Below, piece after piece: positions 7,799-14,316 of a stretch of 14,387 bases of DNA. The position numbers and the translations under genes are program-made. This DNA comes from JBDKTH01 sp964558295 (lineage in GTDB: Bacteria; Planctomycetota; Planctomycetia; Pirellulales; Thermoguttaceae): assembly GCA_964558295.1 (NCBI GenBank), contig CAZLDQ010000149.1, positions 1 through 14,387 of the forward strand, given 5' to 3'. Below the pieces are notes generated by a model. The model had not been told where the DNA came from and did not search any database. It worked only from the letters and a program-made list of their open reading frames with translations. Position 1 is the stretch's first letter. Each line of letters opens with the position of its first letter.

Positions 7799-9081
7799 CG
7801 ACAGCATTCGAAACCAACCAAGAAGCACCGACCCGCCGCGAATTCTTTCGCCACTCAGCGGCAGCGGCCGCCACGGCAACCGCCGCGACCATGTTTGCCG
7901 CACCGTTGGTGATTGCTGACGACCGTGTGAAGGGGGCCAACGAGCGGATCGGCGTCGGTTTCATCGGCGTCGGCAGCCGGTGCCAGGCCCACCTGGACAT
8001 CGTCAACGCCTTCAAAGAGCGAGGCATCGCCGAACCGGTGGCGGTCTGCGACGTCTACCGCCCCCGCCTGGAAGCCGCCGTCCAGAAGACGGGCGGAGCG
8101 AAGAGCTACATGGAACACGAGGCGTTACTGGCCGACAAGAATGTCGACGTCGTCTGCATCGCCACGCCCGATCGCCTCCACGCAATCCAGACGATCGATG
8201 CACTGAACGCCGGCAAAGACGTCTACTGCGAAAAGCCGCTGACCCATTGGAGCCAGTTTGAACTGGCCAAAAAGGTCCAAGAAGCGGCCGACAAGAATCA
8301 ACGTCTCGTCCAGGTCGGCACCCAGCACATGGCCGACGACAATTACCCGGAGATCATCCGCTTGATCCGCGACGGCGTCATCGGCAAACCGATGCACGTC
8401 ACCTGCAGCTATTTCCGCCGCGGCGACTGGGGCGAGCGGATGCCCATTCCCGACGCCAATGCCACGCCGGGCCCCGACCTGCTTTGGGACCGCTTCCTGG
8501 GCGACGCCCCCAAGGTCGAGTTTTCGGTCTCACGGTTCTTCCAGTGGCGCATGTACTGGGACTATGCGGGCGGGCCAGCCACCGATCTTTTGGTACATAC
8601 GTTCACGCCCATCTTCTGCGTCCTCGAACTCGACTATCCCGAACGTGTGTTCGGCGGCGGCGGAACCTTCGAATACCAACGCGAAGTGCCCGACCAGTGC
8701 AATATCATCGCCGACTATCCGGGCGGACCGTCCGTAGTCATGACCAATTCGCTCTCCAACCACGTCCCCTCCGATACGATGATCCGCGGAACCGACGGCC
8801 TGATCACCTGGGCCATGCTCCAAGGCGGCAAGCAATACGGGGTCCGCATCATCCCCTTCGACAAGACGAAGAAGGAAATCCATCTGCCCTGGAAAGGCCA
8901 AGGCGACACCAGCAAGCTCTGGCAGGACCTGCTGGATTGCGTACGCACCCGGCAACAGCCCAAGTGCAACATCGCCATGGCCGTGCGCGTCCAGGCCCCG
9001 CTCTCGATGGGCGTCCTCTCCCATCGAGAAAATAAGGTCGCCCGCTGGGACAAGGAACGACAGCAGATCGTGCTCCGTTAA
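7795..9081 (+). CDS. Gfo/Idh/MocA family oxidoreductase with Tat signal
   Basis: This 428-residue NAD(P)-dependent oxidoreductase has a Rossmann nucleotide-binding start (GFIGVGSR, residues 55-62), the family EKP motif (146-148) and a C-terminal Gfo/Idh/MocA domain including PGPDLLWDRFLG and DLLVH. The N-terminus carries a twin-arginine leader (TRREFF, 13-18) followed by an alanine-rich hydrophobic stretch ending near APLVIA (36-41), so export is predicted. This is a common arrangement in Planctomycetota. The ATG at 7795 has AGGAG (7783-7787) at 7-nt spacing and overlaps the isomerase stop. An in-frame upstream GTG at 7606 lies inside the isomerase and is rejected. Substrates of this family are usually sugars, inositols or amino sugars; the specific one is unknown. 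Its pairing with a cytosolic isomerase is puzzling for compartment reasons. Confidence 0.92.
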   Translation: MTTAFETNQEAPTRREFFRHSAAAAATATAATMFAAPLVIADDRVKGANERIGVGFIGVGSRCQAHLDIVNAFKERGIAEPVAVCDVYRPRLEAAVQKTGGAKSYMEHEALLADKNVDVVCIATPDRLHAIQTIDALNAGKDVYCEKPLTHWSQFELAKKVQEAADKNQRLVQVGTQHMADDNYPEIIRLIRDGVIGKPMHVTCSYFRRGDWGERMPIPDANATPGPDLLWDRFLGDAPKVEFSVSRFFQWRMYWDYAGGPATDLLVHTFTPIFCVLELDYPERVFGGGGTFEYQREVPDQCNIIADYPGGPSVVMTNSLSNHVPSDTMIRGTDGLITWAMLQGGKQYGVRIIPFDKTKKEIHLPWKGQGDTSKLWQDLLDCVRTRQQPKCNIAMAVRVQAPLSMGVLSHRENKVARWDKERQQIVLR

Positions 9082-9115
9082 CCCGTCTCTGGAACAACTT
9101 CTACCGCTCAGGCCG

Positions 9116-9448
9116 TTATTGGGGCGGTTGCAGGGCAGGAGGATAGGCAATGAGTGAGGGCTGCGCCCAAAGCTGGACGCGGCAGGGCTCGGTCTCGACG
9201 AGAGCGCCCGCCGGATCAATCGACGCAACCGCAGGAGAGCAATCGCAGCCGCCCCAGCTATAGCCGTAGGCTCGGCCGTAGCCGGAGTAGGGATAGCCGT
9301 AATTGCCCCAACCATAGGCCTCCCAGTTGGCGCCATAGACGCCCCAACGATCCCTGCCCGCGCCGTTGAATTGGTCCGCTTCTGCCGAACCGACTGTCAC
9401 GAAGCCCACCAGGACCACGGCCACCAGAAGGGAATAGAGTTGTCGCAT
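9116..9448 (-). CDS. Small secreted Gly/Tyr/Trp-rich protein of unknown function
   Basis: I do not recognise this 110-residue protein. It has a clear Sec signal peptide (hydrophobic core about residues 6-20) with an AEA-D cleavage site after residue 24. The segment from 28 to 67 is very rich in glycine, tyrosine and tryptophan in short G-Y/W repeats such as YGWGNYGYPYSGYG. Three cysteines follow (C68, C70, C89), and the protein ends in a proline-rich tail. Such low-complexity aromatic segments suggest a cell-surface or matrix protein, but this is inference. The ATG at 9448 has GGAGG (9460-9456) at 7-nt spacing, which supports a real gene. It converges on the oxidoreductase gene. The region upstream holds several dyad symmetries that could regulate it. 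Confidence 0.72.
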   Translation of the reverse strand: MRQLYSLLVAVVLVGFVTVGSAEADQFNGAGRDRWGVYGANWEAYGWGNYGYPYSGYGRAYGYSWGGCDCSPAVASIDPAGALVETEPCRVQLWAQPSLIAYPPALQPPQ

Positions 9449-9492
9449 ACATCATCCTCCATCGGCAAAGAAGAGACCCCGTCCGACTCGCG

Positions 9493-9508
9493 TCAGCGAC
9501 GTTGCTGA
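9493..9508. repeat. Imperfect 16-bp palindrome upstream of the secreted-protein gene
   Basis: TCAGCGACGTTGCTGA is a palindrome apart from one symmetric pair, which would be a G-U wobble in RNA. It lies about 45 nt upstream of the ATG at 9448 and belongs to a cluster of three dyads. Confidence 0.35.
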
Positions 9509-9516
9509 GCGGGAAC

Positions 9517-9555
9517 TCCGTTCGATCGAGCGCCCGACGCCCTCGATCGAACGGA
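9517..9555. repeat. Perfect 14-bp inverted repeat with 11-nt loop
   Basis: Bases 9517-9530 (TCCGTTCGATCGAG) and 9542-9555 (CTCGATCGAACGGA) are exact reverse complements. The loop is CGCCCGACGCC. No T-run follows on either strand, so it is not a classic intrinsic terminator. It sits 69-107 nt upstream of the secreted-protein start codon. An operator, a leader hairpin or a Rho-type transcript end are the options. A perfect stem of this length is unlikely by chance. Confidence 0.75.
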
Positions 9556-9567
9556 CAAAGGGGCTAC

Positions 9568-9586
9568 GTTCCAGTCTGATTGGAAC
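9568..9586. repeat. 6-bp inverted repeat adjoining the 14-bp dyad
   Basis: GTTCCA (9568-9573) and TGGAAC (9581-9586) are reverse complements around a 7-nt loop. Alone it would be unremarkable; it is listed because it lies 12 nt from the perfect 14-bp dyad. Confidence 0.3.
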
Positions 9587-9690
9587 CGGTCGCCCACTCA
9601 AGCGGTTGCCTGGGGTAAATCACCTTGGTTTCCTTCTGGGGTGGGGGACGACCGCGAGCAGTCCCTCGTTGGAATCGTGACAATTCCTCC

Positions 9691-9712
9691 AAAACGCACT
9701 CGTCACGTGCGT
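9691..9712 (-). terminator. Probable intrinsic terminator of the SEC-C gene
   Basis: On the minus strand, 22 nt after the SEC-C stop codon, ACGCAC (9712-9707) and GTGCGT (9699-9694) form a 6-bp GC-rich stem with a 7-nt loop. The stem runs into TTTT (9694-9691). The T-run is short, so termination may be partial. Confidence 0.5.
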
Positions 9713-9733
9713 GGGGGGGCGGTTTGCTTCAGA

Positions 9734-10081
9734 CTACTTTTGCAGGCAGCACTTCTTGTGCTTCTTCCCGCTGCCATAAGGGCACGGCTCGTTGCGCCCC
9801 ACTTTTTTCCGCGGAGGGTCGGACTCCTCCTCGCAGATCGTCTCGTCCCCGCGACGTCGGACTTCGCGGATTTCCCGGGACTCCTGCTCACGGTGTTTCT
9901 GCTCCAGCTCCGCTTTCCACTCGGCCATTTCGGGAAGGTCGATCTCCATGAGCGACACCACCGCAACCAAATCTCGACGCAGATTGGTGAGCGCTTCGTC
10001 ATAGTCGCCGGTCAGGGCCAGTTGCCGCACAGGCTCGATCGCCTCGAAGGCGTACTGCAAGGTCGCCGCCTCGGTCCGCAT
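9734..10081 (-). CDS. Small SEC-C motif protein
   Basis: This 115-residue protein ends in a SEC-C zinc-binding motif (residues 95-112: GRNEPCPYGSGKKHKKCC), as found at the C-terminus of SecA and in many small proteins. In SecA this motif binds zinc and contacts SecB and ribosomes. The usual second ligand of CPCGSGKK is Tyr102 here; C100, C111 and C112 remain, and H108 may compensate. The preceding part is helical and charged (residues 10-80), with an acidic stretch at 84-88 (EEESD). No signal peptide is present. The ATG at 10081 has only a weak purine-rich AGAAG upstream. It is not a SecA fragment as far as I can see. It could be a chaperone-like or nucleic-acid-binding adaptor; the function is unknown. 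A probable terminator follows. Confidence 0.78.
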   Translation of the reverse strand: MRTEAATLQYAFEAIEPVRQLALTGDYDEALTNLRRDLVAVVSLMEIDLPEMAEWKAELEQKHREQESREIREVRRRGDETICEEESDPPRKKVGRNEPCPYGSGKKHKKCCLQK

Positions 10082-10647
10082 TCCCGCTTCTTGCGCAACA
10101 CAGGGGGAATTCTCGGGCTGGCCCCCGCGGGAAGACGGGAGAACCTGACAGAGCCGCAGCCGGCAGCAAGGCGTGCCAAAAGGCGAGAAACATCACGCGC
10201 CAACCCATGAAACGCCCTGGACCGAGTGTCCATTCTAAACCCCGCCGCCGCAAACGCCGCAAACGAAAGAGCCCGCCTCGTTCCGCGCGGTTGTCTTATT
10301 GCCGTTCTCCGCAAGGCTCACGTCTTGCCCAGTCTCGCCATCTTCTGTTTTTCGCCATCTCCGCCGCTGCCCAAAAAATTCGTTCGCAATTGTGCCAGGC
10401 GATCTGCTAAGGTGATCGATGGCGGCCAAGAGCCTTGCCCCTGGTGTTGTTTGATAACTTGCCCCATGCCTCCGACGTCGATAACGTCGACTCCGTCAGC
10501 GTGCAGTTGCCATCTTTCCCCCCGCGAGAATTTTTCCGCCGCTGCCTATCGAGGATTGTTGACGACACCACTACAGCACCTTTTGGGCGGGTGTGTTGGC
10601 TTGGCGGCTCCGCCCTGGTACAACCATCAGCAGTGGAGGATTGACTT
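10082..10647. other. 566-bp gene-free region before the HD-domain gene
   Basis: Frames on both strands are open over parts of this stretch, but none shows a recognisable domain or a good ribosome binding site, and their residue composition looks like noise. Visible details are a 9-bp tandem repeat CCGCAAACG (10248-10256, 10257-10265), a minus-strand TAGAAT box (10237-10232) that may serve the SEC-C gene, a 7-bp direct repeat ACGTCGA (10475-10481, 10484-10490), and GGAGG (10635-10639) serving the HD-domain gene. Confidence 0.45.
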
Positions 10648-11214
10648 ATGACGCTCACACGCGAAGAAGCTCTAACCCAACTCCATGCCTGGACGGAGAA
10701 CCCGTCGCTTCTAAGCCATGCCCGGGCGGTAGAAGTCGTCATGCGCGCGGCGGCTGCCAAATATGGCGATGGCGCCGATCCAGACCTCTGGGGTGTGACC
10801 GGATTGATCCACGACGCCGACTACGAGCGTTGGCCCGACGAACATCCCCAAAAGATCTACGACTGGCTCAAAGAGCGAGGCGAAGAGGAAATAGCCTACG
10901 CCGTAGGGGTTCATCAAACGAAATGGAATCTACCGGCCCAGTCGACCATGGACAAAGCCCTCTTGGCGTGTGACGAGCTGACCGGCTTTGTCGTGGCCTG
11001 CTGCCTGGTCCGGCCCGATGGAATCGCCACCTTAGAGGCGAAGAGCGTTAAGAAGAAGCTCAAAGACAAGGCGTTTGCCGCCAAGGTCGATCGGGAAATC
11101 ATCCGCAATAGCGTGGAGTTGCTCGGCGTCGACTTGGATGAACACATTCAGTTTGTCATCGAAGCCCTGAAACCGCAGGCCCAGGAATTGGGGATTGCAG
11201 GCAGGGGAGGCTAG
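10648..11214 (+). CDS. HD-domain protein (predicted metal-dependent phosphohydrolase)
   Basis: This 188-residue protein has the HD-superfamily pattern. H24 lies in LLSHARAVE, the H55-D56 pair in GLIHDADYE, H89 in VGVHQTKW and D109 in ACDELTGF. These are the positions expected to bind one or two divalent metals in small HDIG-type proteins, which hydrolyse phosphate esters of nucleotides or related compounds. No signal peptide or membrane segment is present, so it should be cytosolic. The C-terminal third (residues 130-160) is lysine-rich and may be an extra helix. The ATG at 10648 has GGAGG (10635-10639) at 8-nt spacing, a strong start. It is transcribed in the same direction as the kinase downstream but 318 bp away, so it is probably an independent unit. 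The substrate is unknown. Confidence 0.85.
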   Translation: MTLTREEALTQLHAWTENPSLLSHARAVEVVMRAAAAKYGDGADPDLWGVTGLIHDADYERWPDEHPQKIYDWLKERGEEEIAYAVGVHQTKWNLPAQSTMDKALLACDELTGFVVACCLVRPDGIATLEAKSVKKKLKDKAFAAKVDREIIRNSVELLGVDLDEHIQFVIEALKPQAQELGIAGRGG

Positions 11215-11258
11215 CAGTTGCGGCGCGGGTAACCAGATCGACGGAGACCGCTGATCCG

Positions 11259-11270
11259 ATTTCCGGAAAT
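11259..11270. promoter_or_regulatory. Perfect 12-bp palindrome, possible operator
   Basis: ATTTCCGGAAAT is an exact palindrome without a spacer, 45 nt after the HD-domain gene and upstream of the kinase. This size and symmetry suit a dimeric regulator, but a single copy could be chance. Confidence 0.3.
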
Positions 11271-11328
11271 GGCGATTCTGCCACTCGTCAGGACGTTTGG
11301 TAGCGGATATTCTTATTCAGGAGGTGGC

Positions 11329-11397
11329 GTGTTTCACCAAGCCGTAGAGGAATTCTGGCAGACAGCCCGCACTCACCATGACGAGTGCCGTGCATAG
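11329..11397 (+). CDS. Possible 22-residue leader peptide
   Basis: A GTG codon at 11329 follows a full AGGAGG (11319-11324) with a 4-nt gap. It opens a 22-codon frame (VFHQAVEEFW, then QTARTHHDECRA) closed by TAG. Nothing in the peptide is recognisable. The spacing is shorter than the 7-8 nt used by the neighbouring genes. It could be a leader peptide for the kinase 135 nt downstream, or the AGGAGG could be fortuitous. Confidence 0.2.
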   Translation: MFHQAVEEFWQTARTHHDECRA

Positions 11398-11532
11398 GTA
11401 ATCCTTTCAGACAAGGCGGTCTTTCTTCTCATGATTCCCCGATCCCAGGGCTGACTTGGCAAAGCGGCCCCGCGATATGGCGTGACGCAAGGTGTCCGGC
11501 TCGCTTCTCCTCATGTTGAGTGCAAGAGCCTT

Positions 11533-13554
11533 ATGTTTGGAAATGATCGACCCGGCTGGCAACGCTATCTAGGAGCGATTCTTGTCGTTGGCCTGGTGAT
11601 CGGCTTGCGGGCACTCGTCGATCCATGGCTTGGGGATCGTTTCACGTTCGTCACAGTGTTGTTGGCCGTGATCCTGGCCTTCTGGTTTGGCGGGAGAGAG
11701 CCGGCGATGCTGGCGTTCGTGCTCTCCCTCGTGGCAACGACCTACCACTTCGTCCCGCCGCGGAGTTCGGCACTCATTCGCGATCCCGTGGATCAACTCG
11801 GCTTGGTTGTATACACGTTGTTGGCCGCGGGCTTCATCACGCTAGGAGAGGTCATGCGCCGAGCCTACCAACGGAGCAAGACGAGCAACTTGGAACTGCT
11901 CGCTGCCAAGCAACGACTGGAACAGGAAACGATTCATCTGCAACAGAGCCAAAAACGACTCCGCGAGCAACGCACGGAACTCAAGAAAGCAAAACAGGCC
12001 GCCGAAGAAGCCAACCGGGCCAAGAGCTGCTTCGTGGCCAATATCAGCCACGAACTTCGCACGCCAATGAGCGGAATCCTCGGAATGACGGAACTGGCGC
12101 TCGCCGAGCCACTCTCTCCCACGGTCCGCGATTACCTTGAGACAGCCAAGAGTTCGGCCGATACGCTTCTCCTCTTGTTGAACGAACTGCTCGATTTCTC
12201 CCGAATGGAATCAGGAAAACTCGTCCTCGAACAGCTCCCCTTCCAATTGCGACACCTGCTCGATGAAACGCTCAAAATCTTTGCGGCGAACTGCCGCGAA
12301 AAAGGGATCGGCCTGACCTGCAACGTACCTGACGAGATCCCCGAGACACTAGTGGGCGATGCCTTGCGGTTGCGACAAATCCTTGTCAACCTCGTCGGCA
12401 ATGCCATCAAATTCACCGCCCAGGGGCACGTCGCAGTGTACGTCGGCATACAAACCCAATCCACCGACGAAGTGCAACTCCGGTTCACCGTTGAGGACAC
12501 AGGGATTGGGATCGCTTCCGAGAACTTGGAGCGGATCCTCGCCCCCTTTGTCCAAGCCGACGTCTTCACCACCCGGCGCCATGGCGGAACCGGCCTAGGC
12601 CTTTCCATCTCCAACTCGTTGGTCCAGTTGATGGGCGGGCAACTCTCCATCGCGAGCAAACTCGGACACGGCAGCACCATCTCCTTCACGGCCCGCTTCG
12701 GCCGGCAACCTGTCACCGCCGTGCCTCCACAGCCGACGTCGGTGCCGCCGGCCGATCTCGACCAGCCCACCCGACAATCACTGCGCGTGCTCCTCGCCGA
12801 AGACACCGCGGCCAATCAAAAGGTGGTCCGCTACGTCCTCACCAAACGTGGGCATACCGTCGACATCGCCGCCAATGGCCAGCAAGCCGTGGCGATGGTC
12901 GGCCAACAGACCTATGACGTGGTGCTGATGGACGTACAGATGCCGGTGCTGGACGGATTTCAGGCCACGGCGGCAATTCGCGCGATGGAGGAGCCAACCA
13001 AGGCCCGGATCCCCATCGTGGCAATGACGGCACACGCGATGCGCGACGATCAGCAACGCTGCCTGGCCGCAGGAATGGACGGCTATCTGGCCAAGCCGAT
13101 CACCGCCCGAGCACTGATCGATCTGGTCGAAGGCCTGGCCAAACCGCACGCCGAGCCAGTGTCAACGGCAGCGGAAAAACCACGTCAGCCGCAGGAGACC
13201 ATGGTGTTCGATCTCGATGCAGCCGTTGCCCAGTGCTTCGGCAAACGCGAGATGTTCGAGGAGATGGTCGACTACTACTTCGAGAATGCCCCACAGATGC
13301 TCGCCGAGATCCAACGGGGCTTGGCGGCGCAGGATGCCGTCGCGATTGCCCGGGCAGCCCACAAACTCCGTGGGACCGTGGTCTACTTGCAGGCCCAGTC
13401 GGTCGCGGCCAGTGCCCAACGCGTTGAGCAATTGGGACAGTCCGACGATTGGCCGGCAATGGCCGGCGCCGTGCGACAACTTGTCGCAGAGGTCGCCCAG
13501 CTCAACAACGCGTTGGTTTCGCACCGCCCCGCTCGCCCGCAGCGCGTGAGCTGA
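11533..13554 (+). CDS. Hybrid sensor histidine kinase (membrane anchor, HisKA, HATPase, REC, HPt)
   Basis: This 673-residue protein holds a full internal phosphorelay. The N-terminal residues 12-105 have four membrane segments and the YHFVPPRSS pattern of the KdpD-type DUF4118 region, with no sizeable periplasmic sensor domain. A charged coiled coil (112-163) leads to HisKA with phospho-acceptor H173 (SHELRTP). The ATPase domain has the N box (LVNLVGNAIKFT), G1 with D322 (EDTGIG) and G2 (GGTGLGLSI). The receiver has the acidic pair E423/D424, phospho-acceptor D467 (LMDVQMP), T499 and K521. The C-terminal HPt domain has H610 (AAHKLRGT). All key residues are present, so it should be active. The ATG at 11533 has a weak AAGAG; an in-frame GTG at 11482 has no Shine-Dalgarno and would add 17 residues before the first membrane segment. 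The signal and output regulator are unknown. A free HPt paralogue follows. Confidence 0.92.
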   Translation: MFGNDRPGWQRYLGAILVVGLVIGLRALVDPWLGDRFTFVTVLLAVILAFWFGGREPAMLAFVLSLVATTYHFVPPRSSALIRDPVDQLGLVVYTLLAAGFITLGEVMRRAYQRSKTSNLELLAAKQRLEQETIHLQQSQKRLREQRTELKKAKQAAEEANRAKSCFVANISHELRTPMSGILGMTELALAEPLSPTVRDYLETAKSSADTLLLLLNELLDFSRMESGKLVLEQLPFQLRHLLDETLKIFAANCREKGIGLTCNVPDEIPETLVGDALRLRQILVNLVGNAIKFTAQGHVAVYVGIQTQSTDEVQLRFTVEDTGIGIASENLERILAPFVQADVFTTRRHGGTGLGLSISNSLVQLMGGQLSIASKLGHGSTISFTARFGRQPVTAVPPQPTSVPPADLDQPTRQSLRVLLAEDTAANQKVVRYVLTKRGHTVDIAANGQQAVAMVGQQTYDVVLMDVQMPVLDGFQATAAIRAMEEPTKARIPIVAMTAHAMRDDQQRCLAAGMDGYLAKPITARALIDLVEGLAKPHAEPVSTAAEKPRQPQETMVFDLDAAVAQCFGKREMFEEMVDYYFENAPQMLAEIQRGLAAQDAVAIARAAHKLRGTVVYLQAQSVAASAQRVEQLGQSDDWPAMAGAVRQLVAEVAQLNNALVSHRPARPQRVS

Positions 13555-13636
13555 CGGAATACCCGGCACAGAATATGCTCCGAGTACAGGAGAGCATGTG
13601 GATCAGCCTTCCAGAAAACCCCGCGGAGAATTTCCC

Positions 13637-13990
13637 ATGGATCGGCCTCTTGTTTTTGATCGGGACGAGGCAATCGCCCAGTGCTTCGGACGACGCGAGG
13701 TCTTTGAGGAAATGGTCGACTATTATTTCCTCGAAACCCCCTCACTGCTTGAAGCGATGCGGGTTGGTCTGGCCCACCGCGCCCCGGAAGCCATTGCCAA
13801 AGCCGCGCACAAGCTGCGAAGCACGCTCGTCTATCTTGGCGCCCACGCTGCCGCAGAGGCCGCAGAGCACGTTGAGCAACTCGCCATGGACGGCGATTTG
13901 ACTCGAGCGCCCGAAGCAATCGAACGGCTTCAACACCGCCTCGGCCAGTTCGAACAGGCTTTGGAAGAACACCGCTCCAAGGGATCGTAA
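13637..13990 (+). CDS. Stand-alone HPt phosphotransfer protein
   Basis: This 117-residue histidine phosphotransfer protein has the acceptor H58 in AAHKLRST. It is clearly paralogous to the HPt domain ending the kinase just upstream. By hand I count about 46 identities over the first 77 aligned residues, including the shared runs AQCFG, FEEMVDYYF, AAHKLR and VEQL. It has no other domain, no signal peptide and no membrane segment, so it should shuttle phosphate in the cytosol between the kinase receiver and a response regulator not present in this window. The ATG at 13637 has GGAGA (13625-13629) at 7 nt. An in-frame GTG at 13598 with AGGAG (13588-13592) at 5 nt would add 13 residues outside the conserved domain. 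Only 82 bp separate the gene from the kinase stop, so co-transcription is likely. Confidence 0.87.
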   Translation: MDRPLVFDRDEAIAQCFGRREVFEEMVDYYFLETPSLLEAMRVGLAHRAPEAIAKAAHKLRSTLVYLGAHAAAEAAEHVEQLAMDGDLTRAPEAIERLQHRLGQFEQALEEHRSKGS

Positions 13991-14249
13991 CGGCCCAGAG
14001 CCTGACGCTCCCAAGAACGCCGATGGCCCAACCCGAAACGTCCTTTGGCAAGCGTTTGGTTCCCAACGTCAAGGATTCACGGTCAGCCCCACCTCGCTTT
14101 GCGCGAGCCGAATCCCAGCCAGCGTTTCGGACAAACACGAGTCGCTTGGCCAAGCCCCACCTCCTGGTGGGCGGCGACGTCGACCAGCCCCACTGTGGAT
14201 CCCGTCCTTCATGCGTCCGACCCAGGAAGCCGACCCGAGGAATCGAAAA

Positions 14250-14264
14250 CCCCTCCTAGGGGGG
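14250..14264 (+). terminator. Weak candidate terminator after the HPt gene
   Basis: CCCCTC (14250-14255) can pair with GGGGGG (14259-14264) around a 3-nt loop, with one T-G wobble. Only a short pyrimidine stretch (CTCTT) follows, and it lies 260 bp beyond the HPt stop, so the call is weak. Confidence 0.25.
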
Positions 14265-14267
14265 CTC

Positions 14268-14295
14268 TTGTGGTGGGAGGATCGTTCGATAAGAT
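14268..14295 (+). promoter_or_regulatory. Candidate promoter of tRNA-Arg
   Basis: TTGTGG (14268-14273) and TAAGAT (14290-14295) are 16 nt apart and match three and four consensus bases. A start near 14302 would leave a 15-nt leader before the tRNA. Confidence 0.3.
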
Positions 14296-14316
14296 ATTTG
14301 TTATTCCACGGCTTGC

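Larger units (their letters stand above)
9449..9733. other. Gene-free region between the SEC-C and secreted-protein genes
   Basis: These 285 bp hold the terminator of the SEC-C gene, three dyad symmetries (9493-9508, 9517-9555, 9568-9586) and the ribosome binding site of the secreted-protein gene (GGAGG, 9460-9456). I found no credible coding frame. Confidence 0.55.
11215..11532. other. Intergenic region upstream of the hybrid kinase
   Basis: This 318-bp stretch holds a perfect 12-bp palindrome (11259-11270), a possible 22-codon open frame with an AGGAGG site (11319-11397), and a 6-bp inverted repeat (GCACTC 11369-11374, GAGTGC 11383-11388). It may be a regulated leader for the kinase. No clear sigma-70 promoter stands out. 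Confidence 0.5.
13991..14316. other. Intergenic region between the HPt gene and tRNA-Arg
   Basis: No credible gene is seen in these 326 bp. Present are three copies of AGCCCCAC (14085-14092, 14153-14160, 14186-14193), the first two extended to AGCCCCACCTC. Also present are a 6-bp hairpin CCCACC-TCCT-GGTGGG (14156-14171), a GC-rich hairpin at 14250-14264, and a possible tRNA promoter. Confidence 0.5.

Noticed and set aside
9103..9128. ACCGC/GCGGT inverted repeat between the convergent oxidoreductase and secreted-protein genes
   Set aside because: The stem is 5 bp with a 16-nt loop and no T-run, too weak to call a terminator.
9641..10210. Plus-strand frame of 189 codons
   Set aside because: It overlaps the SEC-C gene on the other strand, whose hallmark C-terminus decides the coding strand; this frame has no ribosome site or motif.
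13596..13901. Second start (ATG at 13596) close behind AGGAG, in a frame overlapping the HPt gene
   Set aside because: The spacing is only 3 nt and the frame gives no recognisable protein, while the HPt frame is certain.
13383..14153. Minus-strand frame of 256 codons
   Set aside because: It is antisense to both HPt modules and has arginine-rich, noise-like composition.
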